This document shows, piece by piece, positions 33,548-40,887 of a DNA stretch of 64,000 bases. The DNA is from Aquabacter sediminis (GTDB taxonomy: Bacteria > Pseudomonadota > Alphaproteobacteria > Rhizobiales > Xanthobacteraceae). The notes under the pieces are model-generated. The model ran no database searches, had not been told where the DNA came from, and worked only from the letters and a program-made list of their open reading frames with translations. The stretch spans positions 248,001-312,000 of the forward strand of contig NZ_JARBFX010000006.1 in NCBI RefSeq assembly GCF_028863665.1, read 5' to 3'. The position numbers were made by a program, and so were the translations under genes. Numbering within the stretch: the first letter of the stretch is position 1; the number at the start of each line of letters is the position of its first letter.

Positions 33548-34375
33548 TCAGGCGGAGGCGCGCTGGGCCACCGTCTCGCCGGCCAGCCAGGAGCCCACGG
33601 TCGCATTGAAGGCGTCCGGGTTCTCCAGGATGATGATGTGCGAGGCCGGGGCGATCTCGACGAAGCCGGCACCGGGGGTGAGGGTCGCCATCTCGCGCAT
33701 AGCGGCCGGCGGGGCACCGCCGTCCTGCGCACCCGCGATGAAGAGGGACGGCGCGGAGATGGAGCCGAGACTGCGCTTATAGTCCAGGCCCTTGAGGGCT
33801 TCCGCGCACGCGATATAGCCTTCCATATCGGTAGCGAGGATCATTCGCTTGGCCTCCTCCACGATGTCCGGATTGGCCTCGCGGAAGCCCTGGGTGAACC
33901 AGCGCTCGATCGTGAAGTCGACAACGCCCTGCATACCACCCGCCGCGCGGATGGCGGCGATGCGGGTGTTCCAGCTGTCCACGAAGGGCGGGATCGAGTC
34001 CGATCGGGCCGCCGAGCAAATCAGCCGGTTGACGCGGCTGGGATGATTGATGGCAACGCCCAGGGCCGTCATGCCGCCCATGGAGAGGCCGAGAATGTCG
34101 GCCTTCTCGATCCCGTAATGGTCCATCAGGCCGACCAGGTCGGAGGCGAACAGATCCATGGAATAGGGCGCGGGCGGCGCCGAGCTCTGGCCGTGGCCGC
34201 GGGTATCGTAGCGCAGCACCCGGTGGGTCTTAGTGAGAAGCGGCATCTGCAGCCGCCAGCTCTCATGGGTGCAGGCCAGGGAATTGGACAGGACGATCCA
34301 GGGCTTGCCGGCATCGCCATCCACGCGCGCCGCGATCTCGGCGCCGTTCACCTTCACCTTGTCAACATTGCTCAT
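33548..34375 (-). CDS. Alpha/beta hydrolase, 3-oxoadipate enol-lactonase-like
   Basis: A 275-residue hydrolase: WIVLSNSLACTHESWRLQMPLLTKTHRVLRYDTRGHGQSS is the PcaD-like start, with the nucleophile elbow ADILGLSMGGMTALGVAINHP (GxSxG), Asp in FIAGAQDGGAPP and catalytic His in EIAPASHIIILENPDAF. It should open a lactone or ester. GGAGG precedes the ATG at 34375. On the same strand, 136 bases before the luciferase-like gene. Confidence 0.85.
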   Translation of the reverse strand: MSNVDKVKVNGAEIAARVDGDAGKPWIVLSNSLACTHESWRLQMPLLTKTHRVLRYDTRGHGQSSAPPAPYSMDLFASDLVGLMDHYGIEKADILGLSMGGMTALGVAINHPSRVNRLICSAARSDSIPPFVDSWNTRIAAIRAAGGMQGVVDFTIERWFTQGFREANPDIVEEAKRMILATDMEGYIACAEALKGLDYKRSLGSISAPSLFIAGAQDGGAPPAAMREMATLTPGAGFVEIAPASHIIILENPDAFNATVGSWLAGETVAQRASA

Positions 34376-34545
34376 GGGATCCTCCCGAACGGTCTGAAGA
34401 AAAAGAAAAGACGAGCGCAGGTCTCCTTTCGCGGAACACATGCAGTCCCACGGGCCGAATACCGGTCGCTCGTCGAAGTGAGGGCACGGCTCTTGCGGCC
34501 GCTTTCGCCCACCGTCCGGCCGTCAGGGCCGCCGGACGGAATGCC

Positions 34546-35952
34546 TCATCCGCCCACCTTGCCGAGGTTCGGCAGCCAGGTGGCGATCTGCGGGAAGGCG
34601 ATCAGAAGGCCGATCACCACCAGCAGGCAGATCCAGAAGGGAATGGCCCCCCGGAAAATCTCGCCCACCGATATCTTCTCGTCTGGCAAGGCGGCCTTCA
34701 CCGTGAAGACCAGGATGCCGAACGGCGGCGTCAGGAGGCCGGTCTCGATGGCGATGATGCCGATCAGCGCGAAGGCGAGCGGGTCATAGCCAAGCGCTGC
34801 AGCGATGGGAGCAAACACCGGAACCGTCAGGAGAATGATCGAAATGGAATCGATCACACAGCCCAGCAGGAACCAGATGAAGATCATGATGCCGAGAATG
34901 GCGAGCGGCGGCAGGCCGGTATCCAGGAAAAAGGCCTGCACTGCCCCTGTAATGCCCGTCATCGACAGGACGCGGGAATAAAGCTGCGCCATCACGAGGA
35001 GCAGAAGCAGCGGCGCGGACGTACGGCCGACACTGAGCACCACGTCAAAGATCTGCTTGGCCCGCATGCCACGGCCAATGGCGATGAACAGGGAGAGCGT
35101 CGCGCCCACGCCCGCGCCTTCGGTGGGCGTGAAGAAGCCGAACCAGATGCCGCCGAGCACGCTGAGAATCAGCGCCAAGACCAGCAGCGTACCGACTAGG
35201 GACTTGCCGAACGCCTCGTCCTCCACGGGCTGGCGCGCGGGCGCCGGCGCCCGTCCACCGCCCATCCCAGCCACGGCGGCACCAGAGGCGGTGACACCCA
35301 CCACCTCGGGTCCTCGGGCTGCCTCGCCCACCAGTGCCGGGTAGCGCAGGGCGAAGAGGACGATGTAGATGCTGTAGACCGCCACAACCAGGAAACCCGG
35401 AACGACGCCAGCCAGGAACAGGCTGCCGATGGACTGCTCGGTGATGACCCCCCATACGATCATCAGCACCGAGGGGGGAATGAGCATGCCGAGGCACGCC
35501 GAGCCGGCGATACAGGCGAGCGAGAACTGGCGATCATAGCCGTAGCGCTTCATCTCAGGATAGGCGATGCGCGAGAAGGCTGCCGCCGCCGCGATAGAGA
35601 CACCCGACACGAAGGCAAAGATGGCATTGGCGAAGACGGTGGCGATGCCGAGCCGTCCCGGAAGCCATTTGGTGACGCGGTTGACCAGCGCGAACAGGTC
35701 CCGTGCCGCCCCACAGCGGGCGAGGAACTCGCCCATGAGGATGAAGAGCGGGATCACCGCAAAGATATAGTCGCGGATGGCTTCATAGGCGGTGTTCGAA
35801 ATGAAGGTGACCACCACCTCCATGTCCCCGTTCATCATCAGATAGATGCCGAGGGCGGACGCCAGGCCCAGGGCCACCGCGATATGCGTGCCGAGGAAAA
35901 CAAGAAGAAGCAGGACGCCGAGCACCAGCGCCATTTGGGTTCCGTCGAACAT
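34546..35952 (-). CDS. dctM: TRAP transporter large permease (DctM)
   Basis: A 468-residue, roughly 12-helix DctM subunit: VLLLLVFLGTHIAVALGLASALGIYL, IPLFILMGEFLARCGAARDLF, IAGSACLGMLIPPSVLMIVWGVITEQSIGSLFLAGVVPG and LLGCVIDSISIILLTVPVFAPIAAALGYDPLAF are family blocks. An Ala/Gly/Pro-rich insert of about 35 residues (207-246) lies between helices and is not typical. Third gene of the dctP-dctQ-dctM operon; imports a carboxylate-type substrate using the sodium gradient. Confidence 0.92.
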   Translation of the reverse strand: MFDGTQMALVLGVLLLLVFLGTHIAVALGLASALGIYLMMNGDMEVVVTFISNTAYEAIRDYIFAVIPLFILMGEFLARCGAARDLFALVNRVTKWLPGRLGIATVFANAIFAFVSGVSIAAAAAFSRIAYPEMKRYGYDRQFSLACIAGSACLGMLIPPSVLMIVWGVITEQSIGSLFLAGVVPGFLVVAVYSIYIVLFALRYPALVGEAARGPEVVGVTASGAAVAGMGGGRAPAPARQPVEDEAFGKSLVGTLLVLALILSVLGGIWFGFFTPTEGAGVGATLSLFIAIGRGMRAKQIFDVVLSVGRTSAPLLLLLVMAQLYSRVLSMTGITGAVQAFFLDTGLPPLAILGIMIFIWFLLGCVIDSISIILLTVPVFAPIAAALGYDPLAFALIGIIAIETGLLTPPFGILVFTVKAALPDEKISVGEIFRGAIPFWICLLVVIGLLIAFPQIATWLPNLGKVGG

Positions 35953-35962
35953 GGGCGCCTCC

Positions 35963-36529
35963 TTAGTGCGATACGCCGGTGATGATGACTTCGGCGCGGC
36001 GCGCGGCCACGATCTGGCGGCAGGCGAGCAGGATGTAGCCGAGGCAGGCGAGCAGGGTTCCAACAAGCACGGATAGGCGCACCGGCCACATGGGCACATG
36101 CAGGGCGCCCTCGCCCTCATATTCCCCGCTGGTCCAGGCATGCATGAAGCCCTCGACGGAGCCCCAGAAGATAATCCCGAACAGGAGCGCGCCGAGAAGC
36201 GAGCCGATGATGCCGAGGGCCGCCTGCACCGGCACGGGGAAGTGCACGGTGAAGGCATCCACCTGCATCATGCCGCCGGACAGAATGGCGTAGCTCGCCT
36301 GCAGGTAGCAGATGATGACAATGGAGCTCGAGACCAGTTCCGGCGTGCCCTTCAGGGGCGCGCTGAACAGGACGCGGCCGATCACATCGGCGCACACGAC
36401 GAAGCAGAGGAGAAAGGCGAGCAAGGCGGCGAGCGTAAGCAGGCCCTTCGACACCCAGTCGAGGCTGGTGCCGATGAGAGACTGCGCGTCGCGCGACTGG
36501 CCCGACGCGGCGGACAGTGGCGAAGACAT
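35963..36529 (-). CDS. dctQ: TRAP transporter small permease (DctQ)
   Basis: A 188-residue, four-helix DctQ subunit: WVSKGLLTLAALLAFLLCFVVCADVIGRVLFSAPLKGTPELVSSSIVIICYLQASYAILSGGMMQVDAF is the family pattern (DVxxRxxxxxPxxGxxEL). The ATG at 36529 follows AGGTG. It lies between the binding protein and large permease genes, with 10 bases to dctM. Confidence 0.9.
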   Translation of the reverse strand: MSSPLSAASGQSRDAQSLIGTSLDWVSKGLLTLAALLAFLLCFVVCADVIGRVLFSAPLKGTPELVSSSIVIICYLQASYAILSGGMMQVDAFTVHFPVPVQAALGIIGSLLGALLFGIIFWGSVEGFMHAWTSGEYEGEGALHVPMWPVRLSVLVGTLLACLGYILLACRQIVAARRAEVIITGVSH

Positions 36530-36611
36530 GGGCGCACCTGTCGAGAAGAGGGACGTGAAGCGGGCACCGCCCCGGACGCCTGAGGCCTCCGGGGCGCGCG
36601 GGATCAAGGCG

Positions 36612-37682
36612 TCACTTGATCTGGTAGCGGACCGGCCACTTGTGGCCGTGCTTCTCGTAGAGCTCCATGGCCATGGACAGGACTTCGGTGGCGGGCAGGC
36701 CAGCCTTGTCCAGTTCCTGCGCCTTCTCCTTCGGCCAGTCCTTCAGCGAGGTCGCCCATTCGATGCGGACGGAATCCGGAACCGCCGTCTTCACCTTGGC
36801 GCCAAGCTCCTTCAGCTGCGCGATCTGCTTGGGATAGTTGGCGTCGTTGACGGTGCCGGTCTTGGCCTCGAACTCGCGGGCGACTTCCAGGATGATGTCC
36901 TGCACGTCCTTGGGCAGCTTGTCGAAGCGGGCCTTGTTGATGGTCATGCCGTGCCAGGTGATCGCACCGAACCCGGTCTCGGTATAATAGGGCGACACTT
37001 CGAACAGCTTGAAGTTGACGACGCCCGACGGGAACATGATCCAGCCGTTATAGACACCCGTCTGCATGGAGGTGTAGGCCTCCGGCAGCGAGGACTGGAC
37101 CGGGATCGCACCGGCATATTCCAGCCACTTCAGGTTCAAACCAGCGCCGGCGAGCTTGCGACCCTTGAGGTCGGACACCGTGTTCCAGTCGAACGTGGTG
37201 GTGAGGTTGTAGCCATTGTCCGAGATCAGGGCGATGAGCTTCTGGTTGAACTTCTTCTCGAAAACCTCACGCATGTACGGCACCTTGTCGTACACTTCGC
37301 GTGCCACCTTCACCGAGACTTCAGAACTCATGGAAGAGAAGGGCAGCATCACCTGGAACGCCTGCAACGGCAGGTTCGAGGGCTCGAAGCAGAAGCAATA
37401 GCCGCCAATGTCGATGATGCCGGACTGAACGCCTTCCAGTGTGTCCGCCACCTTGACCATGGAGCCGCCATAGCCCTCCACGAACTCAATCTTGTGGCTG
37501 GTCCTCTCGGCGACGCGCTTGGTGACCTCCGGAACGAAGAAGGTCTGCATCAGGTTCACATACGTATTCACCGCAGGGTGACCGGATGCAATCCGCAGCC
37601 TAAAGGTGTCAGCGTGCGCAAATCCCGCCATGCCAGCCACGAGGGCAGCGGAAAGGGCGGAGATTCGAAGCAGATTTCGCAT
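36612..37682 (-). CDS. dctP: TRAP transporter substrate-binding protein (DctP)
   Basis: A 356-residue periplasmic binding protein with a Sec signal (RNLLRISALSAALVAGMAGFAHA). Further blocks are LRIASGHPAVNTYVNLMQTFFVPEV, VQSGIIDIGGYCF, RKLAGAGLNLKWLEYAGAIPVQSSLPEAYTSMQTGVYNGWIM (ligand region normally with Arg and the A/PPxDxYxALQxGxVDG tract) and ITWHGMTINKARFDKLPKDVQDIILEVAREFE. The conserved carboxylate-binding Arg (in GxRKLAG) is present. First gene of the operon; GGAGG before the ATG. Ligand not identified. Confidence 0.9.
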   Translation of the reverse strand: MRNLLRISALSAALVAGMAGFAHADTFRLRIASGHPAVNTYVNLMQTFFVPEVTKRVAERTSHKIEFVEGYGGSMVKVADTLEGVQSGIIDIGGYCFCFEPSNLPLQAFQVMLPFSSMSSEVSVKVAREVYDKVPYMREVFEKKFNQKLIALISDNGYNLTTTFDWNTVSDLKGRKLAGAGLNLKWLEYAGAIPVQSSLPEAYTSMQTGVYNGWIMFPSGVVNFKLFEVSPYYTETGFGAITWHGMTINKARFDKLPKDVQDIILEVAREFEAKTGTVNDANYPKQIAQLKELGAKVKTAVPDSVRIEWATSLKDWPKEKAQELDKAGLPATEVLSMAMELYEKHGHKWPVRYQIK

Positions 37683-37999
37683 GTCTTGTTTTCCTCCCGG
37701 ACCATTTTCTTGATTCTGGCCGCACAATTATCGGCAGCCTTTTCGCCTGATTGATAAAGCGGGGGAGCGCGCCTTGGGGCGGCTCGGAAGATCACGGCCT
37801 GTGTCGGCCCACCCCTGAATGGACCTGTGCGGCGCGCGTGCACCGGATAATCATTTTTAGAGGCGGCCCAGCCAGATGGCCAAATGATCATTTATGATCG
37901 AGTTCATAATTCTGACTAATGGTCGAGCGCGGTGAGGCGCTCGATTGGGGGTCGGAGCTCGGCGCCAGCAGGGTGCGAAAACCCTTCACGCCAAACCTG
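37683..37999. promoter_or_regulatory. 317-bp intergenic region upstream of the TRAP operon
   Basis: The region upstream of dctP, between it and the cupin gene end (both on the minus strand). It is AT-richer at 37845-37920 and carries AAATGATCATTT (37882-37893, a perfect 12-bp palindrome) continuing to TATGATCG, resembling the TGATCA-type sites before the FAD monooxygenase gene, plus a TTCATAATT motif at 37904. No gene is supported here. Confidence 0.5.
37882..37900. promoter_or_regulatory. TGATCATTTATGATC operator-like site
   Basis: AAATGATCATTT is a perfect palindrome overlapping a GATCAT-TT-ATGATC inverted repeat. It shares TGATCATTT with the perfect palindrome at 39743-39760, so the TRAP operon may answer to the same TetR protein, though the spacing between GATC units differs by two bases. 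Confidence 0.45.
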
Positions 38000-38443
38000 T
38001 CAGGCTGCGTCACGCAGATGGGCCGTCACCTCCTGCGGAAGTGGAAGCGGGGCGTTGGCACTGTCGAGAAATTCGACGGTCGTGAAGACGAGTTCGGTGT
38101 CCCCGGTATTTTCAAGGTCATGAATCATGAACCCACCGGCCGGGAAGCTGAAATGGCGCGTCTCGCCGGGCGCATAGGTGACTTCGGCAACACGCCCGTC
38201 CGCGTAATGCGACCGGGCAGAGCCCCCCGTCACGGCGGTCCAGAAATAATCGAGCACATGGGTGTGGAACGAGATCCGCTCGCCCGGCTTCAAGGCCAGG
38301 TGCCACACCCGCACCCGCTCCGTCTGAGAAACAAGCCGCGACCCCACCTGCCCGATGCCCACACGCGCCTGAAACTCCGCGCGTCGTGCCGCATCCCAGC
38401 TGGCGGGCGGCTCCGGCCAGGCTTTGATCACATGCTCTCCCAT
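38000..38443 (-). CDS. Cupin-domain protein
   Basis: A 147-residue single-cupin protein: LALKPGERISFHTHVLDYFWTAVTGGSARSHYADGRVAEVTYAPGETRHFSFPAGGFMIHDLENTGDTELVFTTVEF. HTHVLDYFW corresponds to the first metal motif G(X)5HXH and HDLENTGD to the second. It could be a dioxygenase, isomerase or binding protein; activity unknown. It lies 19 bases behind the FAD monooxygenase gene on the same strand and has GGGAG before its start. Confidence 0.75.
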   Translation of the reverse strand: MGEHVIKAWPEPPASWDAARRAEFQARVGIGQVGSRLVSQTERVRVWHLALKPGERISFHTHVLDYFWTAVTGGSARSHYADGRVAEVTYAPGETRHFSFPAGGFMIHDLENTGDTELVFTTVEFLDSANAPLPLPQEVTAHLRDAA

Positions 38444-38462
38444 GGCGTTTCTCCCTTTGTTT

Positions 38463-39701
38463 TCAGGCGGCGATGCCGACAGCCACCGCCGTCTCGGCCA
38501 TGACGCATTCGGGCTGGCGATGATGCTCGGCGGCGGCGCGATCGGCCTCGCTCAACGGTTCGGTTTGCATATAGGCACCCAGGCGACGGGCGCGGCGCAC
38601 CACCGCTTCGCCATAGGCCACGCGCTTGCGCGAGAAATCCGCCAGGGCAGCGGGAATGTCGTTGCCGTGCCGCTCCAAGGCCGCAACCAGCTCGGCCGCA
38701 TCGCTCGCCGCCTTGGTCACGCCCATGCCCACATGGGGCCGCGCCACGAAGGCGGCATCGCCCAGAATGACTGTGTGCGGGGCAAGATCGAGCCGGGGCG
38801 TCTCAAGGTCGCGGATCACCTGGATGAAGGGTTGCGCCGTGCGCTCCACCACCTCGGCGAACTGTGGCGACAACGTCTCCCGCGCCGCTTGGCGGGCGGC
38901 ATCCACCACGTCGGGTCGGATGCGGTTCGGCGGTATGGAGACGGGATGGGCCACGCCGTCGATGTCGGTGAGCAGGTCCTTCAGCACGTCGGGCGGTGCA
39001 GGTCGGTACCAGACGAAATTGAAACGCCTCTGGCCCCATTCCATGGATTCGTCGGCACCTGCCACCGGATAGCCGAGCATCTGCTCGGTGGCCGGCAGGC
39101 TGAAAGCGAAGTGGTCGCACAGAGCGGCGCGGGTGGCGTCGCTCAGCTCGTTCTCAACCACCATGCCGCGCCAGGCGATATAGCCGGCATAAGCAGGCTC
39201 GGCCTCAGGCAGGAATTGAGCGCGCACGGTGGAGCCGATGCCGTCGGCCCCCACCAGCAAGTCGCCCTCCGCACTGCTGCCGTCGGCGAAATGCGCCCGC
39301 ACTCCGCCGGGCCCATCTTCCACTCGCACGAGGTCGAAGCCGTGATGATAGTGTTCGTCCGGCAGGACCGCGCGCAGCAGCCCGTAGAGATGCCCCCACG
39401 AGGTGACGATCTGTTCGAGCGGCAATTCGTGGGTCAGCCGCCCGTCGCGCGCGAAGACACGCCGGCCGGCCACATGCACCCCCACCCGGGCATCGGCGGC
39501 GTCCACGCCGCAGGCATGCATGAGATCCAAGAGTTCCGCATGGGTGACGATGCCAGCGCCGCGGCCCGACAATTCGCTCCCGGTGCGTTCATACACATCG
39601 GCCTGCCATCCGGCGCGACGCAGCAGCAGAGCAGCGAACAGCCCCGCCATGGAGCCACCGATGATGATGGCGCGTCGCCCCGCGCCGAGGTTCTCGCCCA
39701 T
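38463..39701 (-). CDS. FAD-dependent aromatic monooxygenase, 2,6-dihydroxypyridine 3-monooxygenase-like
   Basis: A 412-residue class A flavoprotein hydroxylase. FAD motifs: AIIIGGSMAGLFAALLLRRAGWQADVYERTG (GxGxxG variant GGSMAG), DLLVGADGIGSTVRAQF (DG motif) and VILGDAAFVARPHVGMGVTKAASDAAEL (GD motif, in the AxxRPHxxxGxxKA form). EPAYAGYIAWRGMV and RPHVGMG agree with the dihydroxypyridine hydroxylase subgroup rather than salicylate hydroxylases, so a hydroxylated N-heterocycle is a possible substrate. AAGGAGGGG precedes the start. Operon with the cupin gene. Confidence 0.82.
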   Translation of the reverse strand: MGENLGAGRRAIIIGGSMAGLFAALLLRRAGWQADVYERTGSELSGRGAGIVTHAELLDLMHACGVDAADARVGVHVAGRRVFARDGRLTHELPLEQIVTSWGHLYGLLRAVLPDEHYHHGFDLVRVEDGPGGVRAHFADGSSAEGDLLVGADGIGSTVRAQFLPEAEPAYAGYIAWRGMVVENELSDATRAALCDHFAFSLPATEQMLGYPVAGADESMEWGQRRFNFVWYRPAPPDVLKDLLTDIDGVAHPVSIPPNRIRPDVVDAARQAARETLSPQFAEVVERTAQPFIQVIRDLETPRLDLAPHTVILGDAAFVARPHVGMGVTKAASDAAELVAALERHGNDIPAALADFSRKRVAYGEAVVRRARRLGAYMQTEPLSEADRAAAEHHRQPECVMAETAVAVGIAA

Positions 39702-39742
39702 GGTCCCCTCCTTGGCCGCCCGCCACCAGAGGCAACGGACAT

Positions 39743-39760
39743 ATTGATCATTTGATCAAT
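39743..39760. promoter_or_regulatory. Operator ATTGATCATTTGATCAAT
   Basis: A perfect 8-2-8 palindrome, 42 bases upstream of the FAD monooxygenase start. A second, imperfect copy is 50 bases further upstream. Confidence 0.65.
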
Positions 39761-39792
39761 CATCACCCAAGGAAGGGGCGCCGTCAACAGAT

Positions 39793-39810
39793 ATTGATCA
39801 TCTGATTATT
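39793..39810. promoter_or_regulatory. Operator copy ATTGATCATCTGATTATT
   Basis: Shares ATATTGATCAT-TGAT with the perfect palindrome at 39743; its right half is degenerate. The centres are 50 bases apart, close to five helical turns, which would suit looping or cooperative binding. It touches the stop codon of the TetR gene. Confidence 0.5.
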
Positions 39811-40457
39811 TAATGCGCCCCGTCCAGGTCGGCGAACACGGCGGGTGCACCGGACAGGAAGGCCCGCACGCGCAAGGCGATGTCCGCGTCGAGGTTCACC
39901 GGACGTGGAATTCCGTAGATGAATTCCCGCACACCCAGATAGAAGATCGCAGCGTGCAAGCCCCAGATGAGTTCCACTTCCTCGTCCCGCACGGGGGGAT
40001 CCAGGGGCAGCCCGCGCTCATGTCGGATCTCCCGTGCAACACGGTCGAAGGCGGCGCCGCGCAGAAAAGCGAGATAGCGGGCGTTGAAGTCGAGCCCCTT
40101 GAGACCTGCGAACATGAACAGGCGCACCCATTCATGGGTCAGCAGCAGACGGGAATAGTCCCGATAGAACCGAACCAGCCGCTCCTCCAGCGAGAGGCTG
40201 CGATCTTCGAGCTGCGCCTCCCATTCCCGCCGCCACGGCATGAGGAAGACTTCCTCATAGACCCGATCAAGCAGGGCTTCCTTGCTGGGGAAGTAGCGAT
40301 AAAGAAGGGACTGCGTGATCCCGGCCTCCGCCGCCAGATCGCGCGTGGTGCCGTCGAAGCCTTGCCGCGCGAAAAAGGAGATGGCGGCACGCAGGATAGC
40401 TGCCTCCCGCGCCTTGGGATCAAGGCGACGAGGGCCGGGCGGGCGGGGCTGCGGCAT
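39810..40457 (-). CDS. TetR-family transcriptional regulator
   Basis: A 215-residue repressor: REAAILRAAISFFARQGFDGTTRDLAAEAGITQSLLYRYFPSKEALLDRVYEEVFLMPWRREWEAQLEDRSLSLEERLVRFYRDYSRLLLTHEWVRLFMFAGLKGLDFNARYLAF. The whole length aligns with the TetR protein at 18343-19068 (same LLYRYFP, LEDR, ERL-FY-Y, FAGLKG, NxRYLA blocks), so the two are paralogues. It lies directly upstream of the FAD monooxygenase gene on the same strand and probably controls it through the TGATCA palindromes. Confidence 0.87.
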   Translation of the reverse strand: MPQPRPPGPRRLDPKAREAAILRAAISFFARQGFDGTTRDLAAEAGITQSLLYRYFPSKEALLDRVYEEVFLMPWRREWEAQLEDRSLSLEERLVRFYRDYSRLLLTHEWVRLFMFAGLKGLDFNARYLAFLRGAAFDRVAREIRHERGLPLDPPVRDEEVELIWGLHAAIFYLGVREFIYGIPRPVNLDADIALRVRAFLSGAPAVFADLDGAH

Positions 40458-40528
40458 GGTCGTCGATGCGGTCCTGTTTTTCCCGCCATAGCACACGACA
40501 CCCGCACCGGGGGAGCCCGTTGGGTCCC

Positions 40529-40717
40529 TCAGTCCTTCTTCACATGATCCGGCTTTCCAGCCCGCTTCGTAGACGCCATTTTTTCCAACTCCTTTTCGTC
40601 CATGCTTTCATACATGGACTTGGATGCCCCCTGCAGATCGGAGACCTTCTCTTCGCCCCGCTTGGCCGACAAGGCGGCGCCGGCGGCTTTCTGCTGGGCC
40701 TTGGACTTGGCAGGCAT
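40529..40717 (-). CDS. DUF3008 small basic protein
   Basis: A 62-residue hydrophilic protein that matches the DUF3008 family in length and pattern: MPAKSKAQQKAAGAALSAKRGE, then SMYESMDEKELEKMASTKRAGKPDHVKKD. The Lys-rich ends and lack of hydrophobic core suggest a small, perhaps disordered or nucleic-acid-associated protein; the family has no known role. Stand-alone, divergent from mbfA. Confidence 0.8.
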   Translation of the reverse strand: MPAKSKAQQKAAGAALSAKRGEEKVSDLQGASKSMYESMDEKELEKMASTKRAGKPDHVKKD

Positions 40718-40845
40718 GACACCCTCCTTCTTTATGGGTCATATGCGGGCAACGCGGGCATGGCGCCTTGGGTTGCGTACCGGCAGACCGGCATGCGCGC
40801 GGGAGCGAGGAGGCCAGCTTCATTGTCATACCACCGACGTACAGT

Positions 40846-40872
40846 TTCGTAATAAACTGGAATTATTACAAA
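40846..40872. promoter_or_regulatory. Inverted repeat in the mbfA promoter
   Basis: TTCGTAATAA-ACTGGAA-TTATTACAAA: 10-base arms with one mismatch, ending 15 bases before the mbfA start and in the most AT-rich patch of the region. mbfA genes are repressed under low iron by Irr in related bacteria; this repeat does not look like the usual ICE box as I recall it, so the binding protein is open. Confidence 0.5.
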
Positions 40873-40887
40873 CTAGGCAAATGCGTC

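Noticed and set aside
40540-40722. A second 60-codon frame overlapping the DUF3008 gene
   Set aside because: Out-of-phase shadow; the DUF3008 frame has the family pattern.
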